From Streptomyces sp. TSRI0107 (GTDB taxonomy: Bacteria > Actinomycetota > Actinomycetes > Streptomycetales > Streptomycetaceae), in contig NZ_LIVZ01000001.1 of the NCBI RefSeq assembly GCF_001905845.1, forward strand, positions 62,001 to 126,000: a stretch of 64,000 nt of DNA, in the 5' to 3' direction. Both the position numbers and the translations under genes were made by a program. The notes under the pieces were generated by a model. That model did no database searches, was not told the DNA's origin, and worked only from the letters and a program-made list of their open reading frames with translations. Shown here in pieces: positions 41,435 to 50,276 of the stretch (positions are counted from its first letter, which is position 1; every line of letters starts with the position of its first letter).

Positions 41435-43744
41435 GTGGCCGCACAGGCTCAGCAGGATTCCGCGGTCGACTCGGTTCACGACACCGGTCATGACTCCGTA
41501 CGCGACCGCGAGATCGGCGTCGAACAGGAACACCTGGACAAGGTGTACCGCCGCCTCGAGGAGAAGATCCACGAGGCGGAATTCCTGATGGAGGACGCGG
41601 CCCGCCGCGGCCAGGTCGGCACGCCCGGCGCGCTCGCGGAGCGGGACGCGCAGGTCTTCCGGGCGGGCGTGCACCTGAACCGGCTGAACAACGAGTTCGA
41701 GGACTTCCTGTTCGGCCGGATCGACCTGCTGCTCGGCAAGGACGGCAAGAAGGGCCCCGACGGCGCCTACACGGCGGTGGAGCCCGCGGAAGGGGCGGTG
41801 CGCCCCGACAGCACCGCCGACATCGCCGAGACCCTGCACATCGGCCGCATCGGCGTCCTCGACCAGGACTACGCCCCGCTGGTCATCGACTGGCGGGCCC
41901 CCGCCGCCGCCCCGTTCTACCGCTCCACCCCGGTGGACCCGGGACGGGTCGTACGGCGCCGGGTCATCCGCTCCAAGGGCCGCCGGGTCCTCGGCGTCGA
42001 GGACGACCTGATGCGTCCCGAGCTGAAGGCGTTCCTGGACGGCGACGAACTGCCCGTGATCGGCGACGGCGCCCTGATGGCCGCCCTCGGCCGGGCCCGC
42101 AGCCACACCATGCGGGACATCGTCGCCTCCATCCAGGCCGAGCAGGACCTGGTGATCCGCGCGCCCGCCGCCTCCGTGACGTACGTCGAGGGCGGCCCCG
42201 GCACCGGCAAGACGGCCGTCGCCCTGCACCGCGCGGCCTACCTCCTCTACCAGGACCGCCGCCGGTACGCGGGCGGCATCCTGATCGTCTCCCCGACCCC
42301 GCTGCTGGTGGCGTACACCGAGGGCGTCCTGCCCTCCCTCGGCGAGGAGGGCCAGGTCGCCATCCGGGCGATCGGCTCGCTCGTCGACGGCGCCGAGGCC
42401 ACGCTGTACGACTCCCCGGCCGTGGCCCGCGCCAAGGGCTCGTCCCGGATGCTGAAGGTGCTGCGCAAGGCCGCGCGCGGCGCGCTGGAGCGGAACGGTT
42501 CACCGGACCGGCTCAGGGTCGTCGCCTTCGGCCGCCGCCTCGAACTGGAGGCCGACGAGCTGGGCCGGATCCGCCAGGCCGCCCTCGGCGGCACGGCCCC
42601 GGTCAACCTGCTCCGCCCGCGCGCCCGCAAGCTGCTCCTCGACGCCCTCTGGGAGAAGTCCGGCGCCGCGGGCCGGCACACCGACCCGGAGCTGGCCGCC
42701 GAGCTGCGCTCCTCCTTCGACGAGGACGTGACCAGCGAGGACGCGTTCATCGCCTTCCTCGACGCCTGGTGGCCCGAGCTGACCCCGGCGGGCGTGCTCG
42801 CCGCCATGGCCGACGAGCGGCGGCTCGGCCGCTGGTCCCGGCGGGTGCTCAACCCGGGCGAGGTGCGCAAGGTGGCCCGCTCGCTGAAGCGGGACGGCCA
42901 CTCCGTGCACGACATCGCGATGCTCGACGAGCTGAACGCGGTCCTCGGCGCCCCCGCCCGGCCCCGCAAGAAGCGGGAGCTGGACCCGCTGGACCAGCTC
43001 ACCGGCCTGGAGGAGCTGATGCCGATGCGCGAGGAGTCGCAGCGCGAGCGCGCCGAGCGGCTGGCGCAGGAGCGGGTGGAGTACGCGCACGTCATCGTCG
43101 ACGAGGCCCAGGACCTCACGCCGATGCAGTGGCGCATGGTCGGCCGCCGCGGCCGGCACGCCACCTGGACGGTCGTCGGCGACCCGGCCCAGTCGTCGTG
43201 GTCCGACCCCGACGAGGCGGCCGAGGCCCGCGACGAGGCCCTGGGCACCCGCCCGCGCCGCCGCTTCCAGCTCACCGTGAACTACCGCAACCCCGCGGAG
43301 ATCGCCGAGCTGGCGTCGAAGGTGCTGGCGCTGGCGATGCCGGGGTCCGAGTCGCCGGCGGCGGTGCGCTCGACGGGCGTGGAGCCGCGTTTCACGGTCG
43401 TGGGGGAGTCCCTGGGCGAGACCGTCCGGGAGGAGGCCGCGCGGCTGCTGGAGCGGGTCGACGGCACCATCGGCGTCGTCGTCGCCATGAACCGGCGCGA
43501 GGAGGCGCGGCGCTGGCTGGCCGGGCTCGGCGACCGGGTGGTGGCGCTGGGCAGCCTGGAGGCGAAGGGCCTGGAGTACGACGCGACGGTCGTCGTCTCC
43601 CCGGCGGAGATCGCCGACGAGTCCCCGGCGGGCCTCAGGGTGCTGTACGTGGCCCTGACCAGGGCGACCCAGCAGCTGACGGTGGTCTCCGGCGAGCGGG
43701 ACGAGCCGGACGCGACCGGGGTCCCGGATCTGCTGAGGGACTGA
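41435..43744 (+). CDS. helD: HelD-type RNA polymerase-associated helicase-like ATPase
   Basis: 769 residues of UvrD/Rep-like SF1 fold with a long coiled-coil N-terminus (EQEHLDKVYRRLEEKIHEAEF). Walker A GGPGTGKTAVALHRAAYLLY starts at 253; Walker B-like VIVDEAQDLTPMQW; motif IV-VI VNYRNPAEIAELA, LEAKGLEYDATVVV, YVALTRATQQL. The N-terminal coiled coil and the ..VIDWRAPAAAPFYRS segment mark the HelD family, which frees RNA polymerase from stalled DNA or from rifamycin rather than unwinding DNA. GTG start 41435 after AGAAGGGGG. Confidence 0.9.
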   Translation: MAAQAQQDSAVDSVHDTGHDSVRDREIGVEQEHLDKVYRRLEEKIHEAEFLMEDAARRGQVGTPGALAERDAQVFRAGVHLNRLNNEFEDFLFGRIDLLLGKDGKKGPDGAYTAVEPAEGAVRPDSTADIAETLHIGRIGVLDQDYAPLVIDWRAPAAAPFYRSTPVDPGRVVRRRVIRSKGRRVLGVEDDLMRPELKAFLDGDELPVIGDGALMAALGRARSHTMRDIVASIQAEQDLVIRAPAASVTYVEGGPGTGKTAVALHRAAYLLYQDRRRYAGGILIVSPTPLLVAYTEGVLPSLGEEGQVAIRAIGSLVDGAEATLYDSPAVARAKGSSRMLKVLRKAARGALERNGSPDRLRVVAFGRRLELEADELGRIRQAALGGTAPVNLLRPRARKLLLDALWEKSGAAGRHTDPELAAELRSSFDEDVTSEDAFIAFLDAWWPELTPAGVLAAMADERRLGRWSRRVLNPGEVRKVARSLKRDGHSVHDIAMLDELNAVLGAPARPRKKRELDPLDQLTGLEELMPMREESQRERAERLAQERVEYAHVIVDEAQDLTPMQWRMVGRRGRHATWTVVGDPAQSSWSDPDEAAEARDEALGTRPRRRFQLTVNYRNPAEIAELASKVLALAMPGSESPAAVRSTGVEPRFTVVGESLGETVREEAARLLERVDGTIGVVVAMNRREEARRWLAGLGDRVVALGSLEAKGLEYDATVVVSPAEIADESPAGLRVLYVALTRATQQLTVVSGERDEPDATGVPDLLRD

Positions 43745-43763
43745 CCGGGGGATTTTCCCCCGG
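43745..43763 (+). terminator. Hairpin after helD
   Basis: CCGGGGGA-TTT-TCCCCCGG, an 8-bp stem at the helD stop codon. A likely terminator, which makes the RNA at 43803 a separate transcript. Confidence 0.65.
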
Positions 43764-43802
43764 ACGGGAATGGCCCTCCGGGAACGTTTGTTAGCCTGGA
43801 TG

Positions 43803-43940
43803 TGACACCGGCTCGATCCAAGCCCCCGGGCCCAACCTTCGTCCCTTCGAGGGACCACTTGCCGCGAGGCGAGCATGGCGGGTCGGTGTCATGAACGTTC
43901 GAAGAGGCCCACGTCCGATGTGACGTGGGCCTCTTTGTTG
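43803..43940 (+). ncRNA. Candidate structured small RNA (about 138 nt)
   Basis: Closing helix TGACACCG (43803-43810) with CGGTGTCA (43884-43891). Inside it are hairpins GTCCC-TTCGA-GGGAC (43841-43855) and CTTGCC-GCGA-GGCGAG (43858-43873, a GNRA tetraloop). A strong terminator ends the unit at about 43940. TAGCCT at 43792-43797 is a possible -10 with start near 43803; no -35 is clear. The region has no coding potential. I do not recognise the family. It could be a free sRNA or a leader element of the malic enzyme gene. Confidence 0.55.
43904..43940 (+). terminator. Terminator of the candidate RNA
   Basis: Perfect 12-bp stem GAGGCCCACGTC / GACGTGGGCCTC, 6-nt loop, TTTGTTGT tail. Confidence 0.9.
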
Positions 43941-43989
43941 TCGTATCTCTGGCTGATCGAATCTCGTATCGTGGAAGATGTTTTCCAAA

Positions 43990-44009
43990 GTTCACGGCCA
44001 CCCGTGAAC
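43990..44009. promoter_or_regulatory. Inverted repeat upstream of the malic enzyme gene
   Basis: GTTCACGG-CCAC-CCGTGAAC, 8-bp arms, 100 bp before the start codon. Form and place suit a repressor or activator operator; the regulator is unknown. Confidence 0.5.
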
Positions 44010-44109
44010 AAAACGTCCGCAATTCGGGGCGGCTACCGCGTACTCAGGGGTAGGTGCGACGATCGGACGGCACAACTTCGCGACACGGTGAAAGCAGAGG
44101 AAGTCGGCC

Positions 44110-45525
44110 ATGGCAACGGCGCCCAGCGTCTCCTACTCGATGACCATCCGGCTGGAGGTGCCCGCGAGCGGAACCGCCGTCTCGCAGCTCACCACCGCCG
44201 TGGAGTCCTCCGGAGGCTCGGTGACCGGCCTCGACGTCACCGCGTCCGGCCACGAGAAGCTCCGGATCGACGTCACCATCGCGGCCAGCTCGACCGCGCA
44301 CGCCGACGAGATCGTCGGCAAACTGCGCACCATCGAGGGCGTCACGCTGGGCAAGGTCTCCGACCGTACGTTCCTGATGCACCTCGGCGGCAAGATCGAG
44401 ATGGCGTCGAAGCACCCCATCCGCAACCGTGACGACCTCTCCATGGTCTACACGCCCGGCGTCGCCCGCGTCTGCATGGCGATCGCCGAGAACCCCGAGG
44501 ACGCCCGCCGTCTGACCATCAAGCGCAACTCCGTTGCGGTCGTGACGGACGGCTCCGCGGTGCTCGGCCTGGGCAACATCGGCCCCAAGGCCGCGCTGCC
44601 CGTCATGGAGGGCAAGGCGGCCCTGTTCAAGCGGTTCGCCGGCATCGACGCGTGGCCGATCTGCCTCGACACCCAGGACAGCGACGCCATCGTCGAGATC
44701 GTCAAGGCGATCGCCCCCGGGTTCGCCGGCATCAACCTCGAGGACATCTCCGCGCCCCGCTGCTTCGAGATCGAGGCCCGGCTGCGTGAGGCCCTGGACA
44801 TCCCCGTCTTCCACGACGACCAGCACGGCACCGCCATCGTCGTGCTCGCCGCCCTCACCAACGCACTGCGCGTGGTGAACAAGGGAGTCGGCGACGTCCG
44901 CGTGGTCATGTCCGGCGCCGGCGCGGCCGGTACGGCCATCCTCAAGCTGCTGATCGCCGCCGGCGTCAAGCACGCCGTCGTCGCCGACATCCACGGCGTC
45001 GTGCACGCCGGCCGCGAGGACCTGGTCGAGGCCGCCCCCGACTCCCCGCTGCGCTGGATCGCCGACAACACCAACCCCGAGGGCATCACCGGCACCCTCA
45101 AGGAGGCCGTGCGCGGCGCCGACGTCTTCATCGGCGTCTCCGCCCCGAACGTCCTCGACGGCGACGACGTGGCCGCCATGGCCGACGACGCCATCGTGTT
45201 CGCGCTCGCGAACCCCGACCCCGAGGTGGACCCCGCAATCGCCCGCCAGACCGCGGCAGTTGTGGCCACCGGCCGCTCCGACTTCCCGAACCAGATCAAC
45301 AACGTGCTGGTATTCCCGGGCGTCTTCCGCGGCCTGCTCGACGCCCAGTCCCGCACGGTGAACACCGACATGATGCTCGCGGCCGCGAAGGCCCTCGCGG
45401 ACGTCGTCACCGAGGACGAGCTGAACCCGAACTACATCGTTCCGTCCGTCTTCAACGACAAGGTCGCGGGCGCCGTCGCCGGCGCCGTGCGGGACGCGGC
45501 GAAGGCGGCGGGCGCCACCGCGTAG
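44110..45525 (+). CDS. NAD-type malic enzyme with N-terminal ACT-like domain
   Basis: 471 residues. Residues 1-95 form an ACT-like regulatory domain (MTIRLEVPASGTAVSQLTTA). The catalytic part holds the malic enzyme signatures: SMVYTPGVARVC, TDGSAVLGLGNIGPKAALPV, FHDDQHGTAIVVLAALTNAL, and the nucleotide fold VVMSGAGAAGTAILKLL. It oxidatively decarboxylates malate to pyruvate. From memory the S. coelicolor gene at this spot is the NAD-dependent form. The ACT domain suggests allosteric control by a small ligand. Confidence 0.92.
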   Translation: MATAPSVSYSMTIRLEVPASGTAVSQLTTAVESSGGSVTGLDVTASGHEKLRIDVTIAASSTAHADEIVGKLRTIEGVTLGKVSDRTFLMHLGGKIEMASKHPIRNRDDLSMVYTPGVARVCMAIAENPEDARRLTIKRNSVAVVTDGSAVLGLGNIGPKAALPVMEGKAALFKRFAGIDAWPICLDTQDSDAIVEIVKAIAPGFAGINLEDISAPRCFEIEARLREALDIPVFHDDQHGTAIVVLAALTNALRVVNKGVGDVRVVMSGAGAAGTAILKLLIAAGVKHAVVADIHGVVHAGREDLVEAAPDSPLRWIADNTNPEGITGTLKEAVRGADVFIGVSAPNVLDGDDVAAMADDAIVFALANPDPEVDPAIARQTAAVVATGRSDFPNQINNVLVFPGVFRGLLDAQSRTVNTDMMLAAAKALADVVTEDELNPNYIVPSVFNDKVAGAVAGAVRDAAKAAGATA

Positions 45526-45909
45526 CATCGCGCGCAAAACCCCTGGCGGGACTGTGCCGGGGCTGTGAGGATCGACACGATGAGCCGCCGCCACGGCGCG
45601 TCGTGGAACCGAGCGACCCCGGGCGCCCTCTAGGGTAGGCGGGCCGTCGGCCGCCGCCATCCGGGTGGACGGCCGGTCAGGGGCGCTCCTCGTGTGACTC
45701 CCAAGGGTGTTCTCACGACTCCAATGGGTGCCGGATTGGCTTTCCCGCCGCAGGTAGGGGCAGGATGCGGTCCTGGGCGCGAGCGTCTGACGACGGACCC
45801 GGGTCCGGGACCCGTCCGAGGGCCCTGGCAGCATCGGCTTCGCTGTGCCCGAGATGCGGCTTCGCCGCGTGGCACGCCCCAACAGCAAGAAGAACACGGG
45901 AGTAACAAC
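45526..45909 (+). promoter_or_regulatory. Intergenic region upstream of hup
   Basis: 384 bp without a convincing gene. It contains a perfect 14-bp palindrome CGGACCCGGGTCCG (45794-45807) and, just after it, GGGACCCGTCCG, which can pair with the GACGG before it, so an RNA hairpin in the hup leader is possible. CTAGGGTAGG near 45630 may be a -10 region. No terminator after the malic enzyme gene is obvious. Confidence 0.4.
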
Positions 45910-46191
45910 ATGAACCGCAGTGAGCTGGTGGCCGCGCTGGCCGACCGCGCCGAGGTGACCCGCAAGGACGCCGACGCCGTGCTGGCCGCGTTCGCCGACG
46001 TCGTCGGCGACATCGTCTCCAAGGGGGACGAGAAGGTCACCATCCCCGGCTTCCTGACCTTCGAGCGCACCCACCGTGCCGCTCGCACCGCGCGTAACCC
46101 GCAGACCGGCGAGCCGATCCAGATCCCGGCCGGCTACAGCGTGAAGGTCTCCGCGGGCTCCAAGCTCAAGGAAGCGGCCAAGGGCAAGTAA
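45910..46191 (+). CDS. hup: HU family DNA-binding protein
   Basis: The 93-residue, short-type HU that bends and compacts DNA as a dimer. NRSELVAALADRAEVTRKDA starts the helical body; the DNA-binding arm holds the HU signature GFLTFERTHRAARTARNPQTG. It lacks the long Lys/Ala-rich tail of HupS. ATG 45910 is preceded by GGGAGTAACAAC. A 20-bp terminator follows. In S. coelicolor this position holds hupA. Confidence 0.96.
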   Translation: MNRSELVAALADRAEVTRKDADAVLAAFADVVGDIVSKGDEKVTIPGFLTFERTHRAARTARNPQTGEPIQIPAGYSVKVSAGSKLKEAAKGK

Positions 46192-46220
46192 GGGCGCGTT
46201 TACGTGAAGCCTTGCTGAAC

Positions 46221-46264
46221 GCCGATGGGGCGGTCACCCGGACTCGGGTGACCGCCCCATCGGC
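46221..46264. terminator. Bidirectional terminator between hup and murA
   Basis: A 20-bp perfect stem (46221-46240 with 46245-46264) around GACT, the strongest hairpin in the window, between convergent genes. Confidence 0.95.
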
Positions 46265-46281
46265 GTGTCGGAGCAGGGGTG

Positions 46282-47622
46282 TCAGCCGAGCGCCTTGCCC
46301 GGCAGTTCGACCTTCGCGCCCAGTTCCATGAGCTTGTCCATGAAGTTCTCGTAGCCGCGGTTGATCAGGTCGATGCCGTGGACCCGGGACGTGCCCTGGG
46401 CCGCCAGCGCCGCGATGAGGTACGAGAAGCCGCCGCGCAGGTCGGGGATGACCAGGTCGGCGCCCTGGAGGCGGGTCGGGCCGGACACGACCGCGGAGTG
46501 CAGGAAGTTGCGCTGGCCGAAGCGGCAGTCGGAGCCGCCCAGGCACTCGCGGTACAGCTGGATGTGCGCGCCCATCTGGTTCAGCGCGGAGGTGAAGCCG
46601 AGCCGGGACTCGTAGACCGTCTCGTGGATGATCGACAGGCCCGTGGCCTGGGTGAGCGCCACGACCAGCGGCTGCTGCCAGTCCGTCTGGAAGCCGGGGT
46701 GCACGTCCGTCTCCAGGGCGATGGACTTCAACTGCCCGCCCGGGTGCCAGAAACGGATGCCCTCGTCGTCGATCTCGAAGGCACCGCCCACCTTCCGGTA
46801 GGTGTTCAGGAACGTCATCATCGAGCGCTGCTGGGCGCCGCGGACGTAGATGTCGCCCTCGGTCGCCAGCGCCGCGGACGCCCAGGAGGCGGCCTCCAGC
46901 CGGTCCGGGAGGGCGCGGTGCGTGTAGCCGCCGAGCTTGTCCACACCGGTGATGCGGATCGTGCGGTCGGTGTCCATCGCGATGATGGCGCCCATCTTCT
47001 GCAGGACGCAGATCAGGTCCTCGATCTCCGGCTCCACGGCCGCGTTCGAGAGTTCCGTCACGCCCTCGGCGAGCACCGCCGTCAGCAGCACCTGCTCGGT
47101 CGCGCCGACTGACGGGTACGGCAGCCGGATCTTCGTGCCGCGCAGCCGCTGCGGGGCCTCCAGGTACTGGCCGTCCGCGCGCTTCTCGATCGTCGCGCCG
47201 AACTGCCGCAGCACGTCGAAGTGGAAGTCGATGGGCCGCCCGCCGATGTCGCAGCCACCGAGGCCGGGGATGAAGGCGTGCCCGAGCCGGTGCAGCAGCG
47301 GGCCGCAGAAGAGGATCGGGATGCGGCTGGAACCCGCGTGGGCGTCGATGTCGGCCACGTTGGCGCTCTCGACGTGCGTCGGGTCCAGCACCAGCTCGCC
47401 CGGTTCCTCGCCCGGACGGACCGTCACGCCGTGCAGCTGCAGCAGCCCGCGGACCACCCGCACGTCGCGGATGTCCGGGACGTTGCGCAGCCGACTGGGA
47501 GCGCTGCCCAGCAGCGCGGCCACCATGGCCTTCGGCACGAGGTTCTTCGCACCGCGGACACGGATCTCGCCCTCCAGCGGGGTTCCGCCGTGGACAAGCA
47601 GGACATCGTCGTTGACGGTCAT
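46282..47622 (-). CDS. murA: UDP-N-acetylglucosamine 1-carboxyvinyltransferase
   Basis: First committed step of peptidoglycan synthesis: transfers enolpyruvate from PEP to UDP-GlcNAc in the cytoplasm. 446 residues. K26-N27 in RVRGAKNLVPK bind PEP; the catalytic Cys is C124 in GLGGCDIGGRPIDFH, so the enzyme should be fosfomycin-sensitive. A nearby RPIDFHFDVLRQFGA helix and GGFSYLIAALAAQGTS near the C-terminus fit the family. Start ATG 47622. Confidence 0.95.
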   Translation of the reverse strand: MTVNDDVLLVHGGTPLEGEIRVRGAKNLVPKAMVAALLGSAPSRLRNVPDIRDVRVVRGLLQLHGVTVRPGEEPGELVLDPTHVESANVADIDAHAGSSRIPILFCGPLLHRLGHAFIPGLGGCDIGGRPIDFHFDVLRQFGATIEKRADGQYLEAPQRLRGTKIRLPYPSVGATEQVLLTAVLAEGVTELSNAAVEPEIEDLICVLQKMGAIIAMDTDRTIRITGVDKLGGYTHRALPDRLEAASWASAALATEGDIYVRGAQQRSMMTFLNTYRKVGGAFEIDDEGIRFWHPGGQLKSIALETDVHPGFQTDWQQPLVVALTQATGLSIIHETVYESRLGFTSALNQMGAHIQLYRECLGGSDCRFGQRNFLHSAVVSGPTRLQGADLVIPDLRGGFSYLIAALAAQGTSRVHGIDLINRGYENFMDKLMELGAKVELPGKALG

Positions 47623-47868
47623 GAATCTCGCGTTCCGTATGGGAGTGTGGGGCAGGGCCGGAGAGACAGACTAATGGCCCCGCACCCCCCTTCTGTAAGC
47701 CCAAGTACCGCCCAGCCACGTCATAGCTGTGTCACAACACGAACCGTTCACAATCGGGCACATGGGGTCACCACGGCCGCCGTGCGCGCGGGGTGCACCG
47801 GTGCGCCCCGCCGGGCGTTCACCCGGGCGTCACGATTGCCTCCCCACACCGGGGGAAGATGCGGGATC

Positions 47869-48450
47869 ATGTCTGGCATGACCGAGGTGTCCTCGCTCAC
47901 AGGGCGGCTGCTCGTGGCAACGCCCGCCCTGGCGGACCCGAACTTCGACCGTGCGGTGGTGCTCCTTCTCGACCACGACGAGGAGGGCTCCCTCGGTGTC
48001 GTCCTCAACCGTCCGACGCCGGTCGGGGTGGGCGACATCCTGGAGGGCTGGGCGGACCTGGCCGGCGAGCCCGGCGTGGTCTTCCAGGGCGGCCCGGTGT
48101 CCCTGGACTCGGCCCTCGGGGTCGCGGTCGTCCCCGGCGGGGCGTCCGGTGAGGCGGCGCCGCTGGGCTGGCGGCGGGTGCACGGCGCGATCGGCCTGGT
48201 CGACCTGGAGGCCCCGCCGGAACTCCTCGCCTCGGCCGTCGGCTCGCTGCGGATCTTCGCCGGGTACGCCGGCTGGGGGCCCGGTCAGCTGGAGGACGAG
48301 CTGGTGGACGGCGCCTGGTACGTGGTCGAGTCCGAACCCGGCGACGTGTCCTGCCCGGTGCCCGAGAGACTCTGGCGCGAAGTGCTCCGCCGCCAGCGCA
48401 ACGAGCTGGCGATGGTGGCCACGTACCCGGACGACCCTTCGCTCAACTGA
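47869..48450 (+). CDS. YqgE/AlgH family protein (UPF0301, DUF179)
   Basis: 193 residues from ATG 47869; ATG 47878 is also possible. SLTGRLLVATPALADPNFDRAVVLL-LDHDEEGSLGVVLNRP is the family signature, and GYAGWGPGQLEDEL is the second motif. The biochemical role is unknown; the protein is cytosolic. A DUF3039 gene follows after 30 nt. Confidence 0.92.
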   Translation: MSGMTEVSSLTGRLLVATPALADPNFDRAVVLLLDHDEEGSLGVVLNRPTPVGVGDILEGWADLAGEPGVVFQGGPVSLDSALGVAVVPGGASGEAAPLGWRRVHGAIGLVDLEAPPELLASAVGSLRIFAGYAGWGPGQLEDELVDGAWYVVESEPGDVSCPVPERLWREVLRRQRNELAMVATYPDDPSLN

Positions 48451-48480
48451 ACCATGTGAGCTTCAGTACTCTTGGGTTCT

Positions 48481-48762
48481 ATGAGCACTCTCGAGCCCGA
48501 GCGCGGGACTGGTACGGGGACCCTCGTAGAGCCGACGCCGCAGGTGTCCCACGGCGACGGCGACCACGAGCGCTTCGCCCACTACGTCCAGAAGGACAAG
48601 ATCATGGCGAGCGCCCTCGACGGCACCCCCGTCGTGGCGCTGTGCGGCAAGGTCTGGGTGCCGGGCCGCGACCCGAAGAAGTACCCCGTGTGTCCCATGT
48701 GCAAGGAGATCTACGAGTCCATGGGCTCCGGCGGTGACGACAAGGGCAAGGGCGACAAGTAG
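48481..48762 (+). CDS. DUF3039 protein
   Basis: 93 residues, small and soluble. ERFAHYVQKDKIMASAL-DGTPVVALCGKVWVP and KKYPVCPMCKEIYE are typical of DUF3039, with three Cys (LCGK, CPMC) that could bind zinc. Start ATG 48481; ATG 48472 would add MGS. Widely conserved in actinomycetes next to YqgE; function not known. Confidence 0.88.
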   Translation: MSTLEPERGTGTGTLVEPTPQVSHGDGDHERFAHYVQKDKIMASALDGTPVVALCGKVWVPGRDPKKYPVCPMCKEIYESMGSGGDDKGKGDK

Positions 48763-48793
48763 GCCGTAGTCCGCCTGCCTCACAGATCTGCGT

Positions 48794-48835
48794 AAGGCCC
48801 CCCGGGGCGCGCTCGGTGCGCGCGCGGGGGGCCTT
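48794..48835 (+). terminator. Terminator after the DUF3039 gene
   Basis: AAGGCCCCCCG...CGGGGGGCCTTT outer stem with an inner GC-rich hairpin. Confidence 0.85.
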
Positions 48836-48872
48836 TCGTGTGCCGCGAAGCGGGTCACGAAGTGTGTCACGA

Positions 48873-48888
48873 AGTGGTTGAGACCTCT
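48873..48888. promoter_or_regulatory. DasR-responsive element (dre) upstream of the sugar transporter
   Basis: AGTGGTTGAGACCTCT fits the dre consensus A(C/G)TGGTCTAGACCA(C/G)T at 13 of 16 positions, with both TGGT and AGACC halves. It lies 96 bp before the start codon. DasR is the GlcNAc-responsive GntR regulator of streptomycetes. Confidence 0.7.
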
Positions 48889-48983
48889 TGTCGGCGTGTT
48901 CGGGTAGTACCTAGCCTCCGTTGTGTTGTGCAGAGCAAAACAGTCATTGCGCATGTTGCAACGAAACGCCGGAGGAACGCTTC

Positions 48984-50276
48984 ATGAAGCTCCCCGCCCG
49001 TCTGGCCGTGCTCCTCGCCGTCATGGCCGCCACCGCCTGCGCCCCCCAGACCACCGACACCAGCGGCTCCGACAAGGACGACAAGAGCGGCACCCTGCGG
49101 GTCTGGCTCTTCCAGGAGGTCGGCAACAAGCCGAAGGAACGAGTCGTCGACGCCGTCGTCGACAGCTTCGAGAAGGCCCACGAAGGCGCCGAGGTCTCCG
49201 TCGAGTACATCCCGGTCGAGAGCCGCGCCCAGCGCATCAAGGCCGCGTTCAACGACCCCGCCTCCGCGCCCGACGTCATCGAGTACGGCAACACCGACAC
49301 CGCCGGCTATGTGAAGGACGGCGGGCTCGCCGACGTCACCGAGGAGTTCGCCGCCTGGCCCGAGGCCGAGGACACCGACCCGACGGCCCGGCAGTCGGTG
49401 ACGGTCGACGGCAAGGTCTACGGCGCCCCGTTCTTCGTCGGTGTCCGCGCGCTCTACTACCGGACGGACGTCTTCGACGACCTCGGGCTCGAAGTGCCCC
49501 GCACCCAGTCCGAGTTGGTCGAGACGGCCAAGGAGATCCGGGCCGCCCGGCCCGACCTGTACGGCCTCGCCGTCGGCGGCGCCTACACCTACGGCGCGCT
49601 CCCGTTCGTCTGGGCCCACGGCGGCGAGCTGGCCACCCGCGAGGGCGGCTCCTACGTCTCCGCCGTCGACGGCGCCGCCGCCCGGCGGGGCATCGAGGCC
49701 TACACCTCCCTCTTCGGCGACGACAACTGCCCCGCCCCCAAGTGCGCCGGCATGGGCGGCAACGACACGGTCACCGCCTTCGCGTCCGGCAAGGCGGCCA
49801 TGGCGATCGGCGGGGACTTCAGCCACGCGGCCGTGGAGGCCGGCGCGGTGAAGGGCAAGTACGCCGTCGTACCGCTGCCCGGGGTGAAGGCCGGGGAGAT
49901 CGCGCCCGCCTTCGCGGGCGGCAACAACATCGGCGTCCTGAAGAGCACCGGGCACCGCACCCTCGCCGTCGACCTGATGAAGCGGCTCGCCGGCAAGCGC
50001 ACCCAGGGCGAACTCTTCGACGCGATGGGCTTCCTGCCGACCTTCACGGACGTACGGCGCGAGGCCGCCGAGAAGGAGCCGTTCGTGCGGCCCTTCGTGC
50101 GGACGCTGGCCGCCGGGGCGAAGTTCGTGCCCGCCTCGCCGGCCTGGGCGCGCATCGACTCCTCGCTGGTGCTGCCGACCATGTTCCAGGAGATCGTCAG
50201 CGGCCGGAAGGACGTGGCCGCGGCGTCGCAGGACGCGGCGAGGAAGATGGACGACGCGTTCGGCTCCGCCGGGTGA
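48984..50276 (+). CDS. Sugar ABC transporter substrate-binding lipoprotein (amino-sugar type)
   Basis: 430 residues. A signal peptide with lipobox-like end LLAVMAATAC (C19) anchors it outside the membrane. LRVWLFQEVGNKPKERVVDAVV-DSFEKAHEGAEVSVEYIPVE is typical of family 1 solute-binding proteins; AMAIGGDFS and PAFAGGNNIGVLKST line the sugar cleft. GGAGG sits 8 nt before ATG 48984. Context (dre site, GH20 enzyme downstream) points to GlcNAc or chito-oligosaccharides. The stop overlaps the first permease gene. Confidence 0.93.
   Translation: MKLPARLAVLLAVMAATACAPQTTDTSGSDKDDKSGTLRVWLFQEVGNKPKERVVDAVVDSFEKAHEGAEVSVEYIPVESRAQRIKAAFNDPASAPDVIEYGNTDTAGYVKDGGLADVTEEFAAWPEAEDTDPTARQSVTVDGKVYGAPFFVGVRALYYRTDVFDDLGLEVPRTQSELVETAKEIRAARPDLYGLAVGGAYTYGALPFVWAHGGELATREGGSYVSAVDGAAARRGIEAYTSLFGDDNCPAPKCAGMGGNDTVTAFASGKAAMAIGGDFSHAAVEAGAVKGKYAVVPLPGVKAGEIAPAFAGGNNIGVLKSTGHRTLAVDLMKRLAGKRTQGELFDAMGFLPTFTDVRREAAEKEPFVRPFVRTLAAGAKFVPASPAWARIDSSLVLPTMFQEIVSGRKDVAAASQDAARKMDDAFGSAG

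Noticed and set aside
43803-43940. Assignment of the candidate RNA to 6C RNA or the 6S-like RNA
   Set aside because: The paired C-run hairpins of 6C and the large central bulge of 6S are not seen.
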